Of a stretch of 64,000 nt of DNA, positions 60,655 through 64,000 are shown one piece after another. Each line of letters begins with the position of its first letter. Position 1 is the first letter of the stretch. This stretch comes from Ziziphus jujuba (lineage: Eukaryota > Streptophyta > Magnoliopsida > Rosales > Rhamnaceae): assembly GCF_031755915.1 (NCBI RefSeq), contig NC_083379.1, forward strand, positions 12,137,501 through 12,201,500, read 5' to 3'. A program made the translations under genes and the position numbers. Below the pieces are notes generated by a model that searched no databases, was not told the origin of the DNA, and saw only the letters and a list, made by a program, of their open reading frames with translations.

Positions 60655-61269
60655 TTATTTCTCTATAAATCTATATTTGACAAAACTACATATATAATGA
60701 CAAAAAAAGAAGAGGAAAACTTGTAAAGAGGAGAAGTTAAATTTAAAAGTAAGTTTATTTAAAATACAATTGGGTAAGTTGGTAAAAAAAATTAAATTAT
60801 GATTTGTATAACGATCCCAATATAAGTTGACTCTTGAGTCTTGGTGAAGGAGAAAATTCGTGCAAAAGTATAAGACGATCCCAATAACAATACAAGGAGA
60901 GGAGAGAGCAAGTGGGAATGAATGCATAATGTACATTGAATCTGAGTCTAGGTGAAGGAGAAAATTCATGCATAAGTACATTGACTCTGAGTCTTGATTT
61001 GTACAACGATCCTTTTTTTTTTTTTTTTTAAATCTTTTGCTAGGTTTATAAATTTCCAATGAAGGTTCAAAATTTTAATATTAATAGAAATATCAAAAAT
61101 TTAAAATATAGAAATATCTATGACAATATCAGAAATTATTAAATATCACTAAAAATTTATAAAAAAACGTATAAATATTGATGAAAATTTATTTTTAAAA
61201 AATAAATTTTTTTATTGAAAATTTAGGATTAATTTATTTAATTATTAATTATTAAATTGATTATAAAAA
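59749..61269. other. AT-rich intergenic DNA with a possible small TIR element
   Basis: No gene recognised. 59937-60580 begins AGAGGCGGAGCCAGAATT and ends TAGTTCCGCCACTTTTT, an imperfect inverted pair like many small non-autonomous plant elements. A duplicated AGGTGAAGGAGAAAATTC-like stretch lies at about 60842-60860 and 60950-60970. Confidence 0.5.
60603..60651 (+). repeat. (TA)n microsatellite
   Basis: About 49 bases of uninterrupted TA. Confidence 0.95.
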
Positions 61270-63600
61270 ATTATAAAAATATTGTATAAATATTATATTT
61301 CTCTTAATCAAATAATTTACCGTAAACGTTAATAGTTATAAATGTACTATTATTAATAAAAAAAATATATTTAATAAAATTATTTATTAATTAAGATATA
61401 TAGAACAATTACATTATATTTTTTAAACGTTATTTCAATACTATAAAGAGTTCTTAATTGAAAATTGTTTATACTTTATTCATTTTCATTTGAAAATATT
61501 AAACATAAAAAATAACTATTAAAAAATGTATCACTTTGATAATTTTGTATATAATAATTAATATACCATTAATATAAATATCTGAAAGTAAAGTTTGCAA
61601 GAAATATATTTCCTACACATCTTTTAATTTTTGTTTATATTCTAATTTTTATCTACTTCTTAATATTTATACAAATATTAAATTTATCATCGTAAAAAAA
61701 ATAATAATGGGTAAGTAGTTTTGTAATTATGATATTAATTTTCTCTAAAATATAATAAGTAGACTTGTCTAGTATAATTTTAGACATTATTTATTAAATG
61801 TGAATTTTTATTATTTGCTTAATTATTGAAAGGTAATTAAAAGGTAAAAAAAAAAAATGTTAATTTAGCTAAAAGTTTTATAAAACATCAATAATATTTA
61901 TAAAAATTTTTGATAAAAAAATTTAGCAAAAAAATATAGATATTTCTAAAATTTTTATGAAAATTTGATAAAATTAAAATTTTTTTAATAGAAAAAATTG
62001 ATTTTTAATTAAATTATAAAAATTTTAATATAGATATCATGATCAAAATTTTTATGAAAATTATAAAAAAAATAAAAAATTTTAATACATATTACGCAAA
62101 TTATTTTGGTTTTTGTTAAAAATGCACCTATTTACGTACACGACGACCTCGTTGACCATTAAAAAAACAAAAAAACAAAAACAAAGACGACTTGGTCAAC
62201 ATGGACTTGAATTTTCGCAAACTAGCCCACCCAAACTGTGCTCTACAAAAGGAGTTGGTAGAGCTAAACAAATACACATTTGTACAAGGACTTGAATTCT
62301 AAGATAGAAAGCATCAAAATCCAAGTGTATAGCTGCCATGAATGCCATCACATTTATAGGGATGATGATCCTCATCATGCCATGAAAAAAATATTAAATA
62401 GATATTATATTTTTTATAATTAATTGATTTATAGTAAGCATTAATAATTATAAATATAATATTATTAATGAAATAAATATGTAAGAAAAATATATATTTA
62501 ATAAAATTATTTATTAATTAAGACGTATAGAACAGTTATTACATTTATATTATATTTTATAAATGTCATTTCAAAATCATAAAGAACTTTTAAATGGTTG
62601 AAAATTATTTGTATATTTTTTATTCTCATTTTAAAATAGGAAAATGTAAAAAGTAAATATTAAAATATGCATCTTCTTATAATTTTACATGTATTTGTTA
62701 ATATGCTATCAATATGAATATTTAATTTTTAAGTTTGCAAAGAATATATTCTTTGCATATCTTTTAATTTTTGTTTATATTCTAATTTTTATCTACTTTA
62801 TAATATTTATATAAATATTAATTTTTCATTGTAAAAAAATAATAATAATAATGAGTAGAGTGAACTTATAACTTATGACACTAATTTTCTCTAAGAATAT
62901 GATAAGTAGACTTGTCTAGTATAATTTTAGATATTATTTGTTAAATGTGAATTTTTTATTTTTATTTGCTTAGTTATTGAAAGGCAATTGAAATATCAAA
63001 AAAATCAATAATGTGAATTTGGTAAAAAAATTAGACAAATTATCAATAATATTTATAAAAATTTTTAAAAAAATCTTAGATATATCTAAAATTTCTATGG
63101 TGATTTGATGGAAATTTTGGAAATTTTTATTGAAATTATAAATTTTTAATAAAATCGTAAAATATTTGATGTGCATATTATAATGGAAATTTTTTTTTAT
63201 GAAAAAATATAAAAAAATATCAATGTGTATTATAAAAATTACTTCACTTATAAGCTTTTTTATTTTTATTTTTTTGGTATGTTTAAAAATTAAAAATTTC
63301 TGTGAAAGTTTCATATTTTAAACAATGCTTCTCAAACATTAATTAATTAATTTTTTTTTTTTATAAATTCCCAAACATTAATTGCTTCCCAACACGATGC
63401 ATGAAAAATTGCGCCAACTTAAGTATCGGACGACCTCGTTGACCATTAAAATAAATTAATTAATTAAAAAAAAAAAAAAAAAGACGACTAGGTCAACATG
63501 GACTTAAATTTTCCCAAACCCGCCCACCCCAGTTGTGATCTACGAAAGGATTTGCTAGAGCATTTAAACAAGTACACATTTGTATAAGGACTGATAGAAC
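61270..63600 (+). repeat. Diverged tandem duplication carrying WAK upstream/5' fragments
   Basis: Unit 1 (about 61270-62395) and unit 2 (about 62396-63600) share, in the same order, the following: TTTAATAAAATTATTTATTA, then GTAGACTTGTCTAGTATAA (61759 and 62906), then CGACCTCGTTGACCATTA, and GTCAACATGGACTT (62195 and 63492). They also share ACACATTTGTA. The spacing changes from 1,147 to 1,297 bp, so indels have accumulated. Confidence 0.8.
62338..62385 (+). pseudogene. Truncated start of a WAK-like gene
   Basis: A 15-codon frame, MNAITFIGMMILIMP then TGA, closely resembles the first residues of the disabled kinase at 25132 (MSRITLMGMMIII). It lies after upstream sequence that also resembles that gene's. 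The homology stops at the TGA. The second duplication unit (near 63590) lacks the ATG segment. This is a relic of a local WAK cluster. Confidence 0.7.
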
Positions 63601-64000
63601 CAGGGCCGGCTTAAGGCATAGGCCATCCTACGGCCCCCATTTTCTTAGGACCCTCCAAAAAAATAAAAAAATAAAAAAATAAATTCATATATAATATATA
63701 TATATATATATATATTAAATAGAATATAATTATTAATTTATTTTAAAAGTATAAGAATTTTGATTTAAAAAAATTTAAATTATCTAATTGATTATTTTTT
63801 TTTGGATGAATTCTAATTAATTATTTATTGTAATAATTATTTTTTATTATTTTTATTTTTAAAAAATAATATCAATTAAGTTTAATTAAATATTTTATAT
63901 TCTATAATTGATTATATTTTAATATTAAAAAAGAAAAAAATATGTTAAATATTTTTCTTATTTATGCACTTTTTTTCATTTGTTTATGCTTTTTTTCTCA
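63601..64000. other. Edge of another probable mobile element and AT-rich DNA
   Basis: AACCAGGGCCGGCTTAAGGC at 63600 with CCTACGGCCCCC shortly after is the kind of GC-rich terminus seen on small plant TIR elements. The other end is outside the window. A (TA)n run lies at 63693-63715. No gene recognised. Confidence 0.35.

Noticed and set aside
62970..63314. 114-codon minus-strand frame
   Set aside because: Extremely AT-rich (Ile, Lys, Asn and Phe only in bulk) and inside the duplicated non-coding segment.

Overview
The window is nuclear DNA of a dicot-like flowering plant. It is AT-rich and has spliced genes with GT-AG introns, a HEN1 gene, a POLLENLESS3-type TPR gene, a wall-associated-kinase relative and typical plant transposons. 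I cannot name the species. No bacterial-type operons, tRNA, rRNA or CRISPR features were seen.

Layout. (1) 1-1870 is the 3' part of HEN1, the small-RNA 2'-O-methyltransferase, entered inside the gene. (2) 4042-7923 is a complete five-exon gene for an 850-residue TPR protein of the POLLENLESS3/MS5/TDM1-like family. Its promoter carries a full M-phase (MSA) element. (3) 9293-17567 is an element with about 135-150 bp terminal inverted repeats, with a degenerate minus-strand LTR retrotransposon (9505-16418) nested inside it. The retrotransposon's pol fragments are out of order. (4) 17568-25131 is AT-rich intergenic DNA with microsatellites, a small dispersed repeat and a TRIM element (23635-24131). 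(5) 25132-28975 is a WAK-like receptor kinase pseudogene with in-frame stops and a lost DFG motif. (6) 30232-33713 is a 3.48 kb solo LTR with a TGGCA target-site duplication. (7) 33963-59748 is one complete CACTA (En/Spm) transposon of about 25.8 kb, flanked by TGT duplications. (8) 59749-64000 is AT-rich DNA with small repeats and a tandem duplication carrying broken copies of a WAK 5' end.

The CACTA element is the most unusual object here. It encodes a TNP2 transposase on the plus strand (54418-58399) and a transposase-24/Ulp1-protease protein on the minus strand (36779-40400). The two genes point away from each other. Between them lies a 12.4 kb array of about 55 short palindromes, with arms GGCGACGCATAA/TTATGCGTCGCC around a 6-base loop. 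Palindromes are grouped in threes into units of about 665 bp, and these units are themselves repeated in blocks of about 3,987 bp. A second array of ten palindromes with the same arms but another loop lies near the left end (34560-36260), and the right end is packed with the same GTCGC core. The two divergent promoters share a 14 bp identical motif. The Ulp1-gene leader also holds GGCGACG runs that match the palindrome arm.

My inference is that the GGCGAC/GTCGCC core is the binding site of the element's own DNA-binding protein, and that the element has grown a satellite-like array of it between its two promoters.
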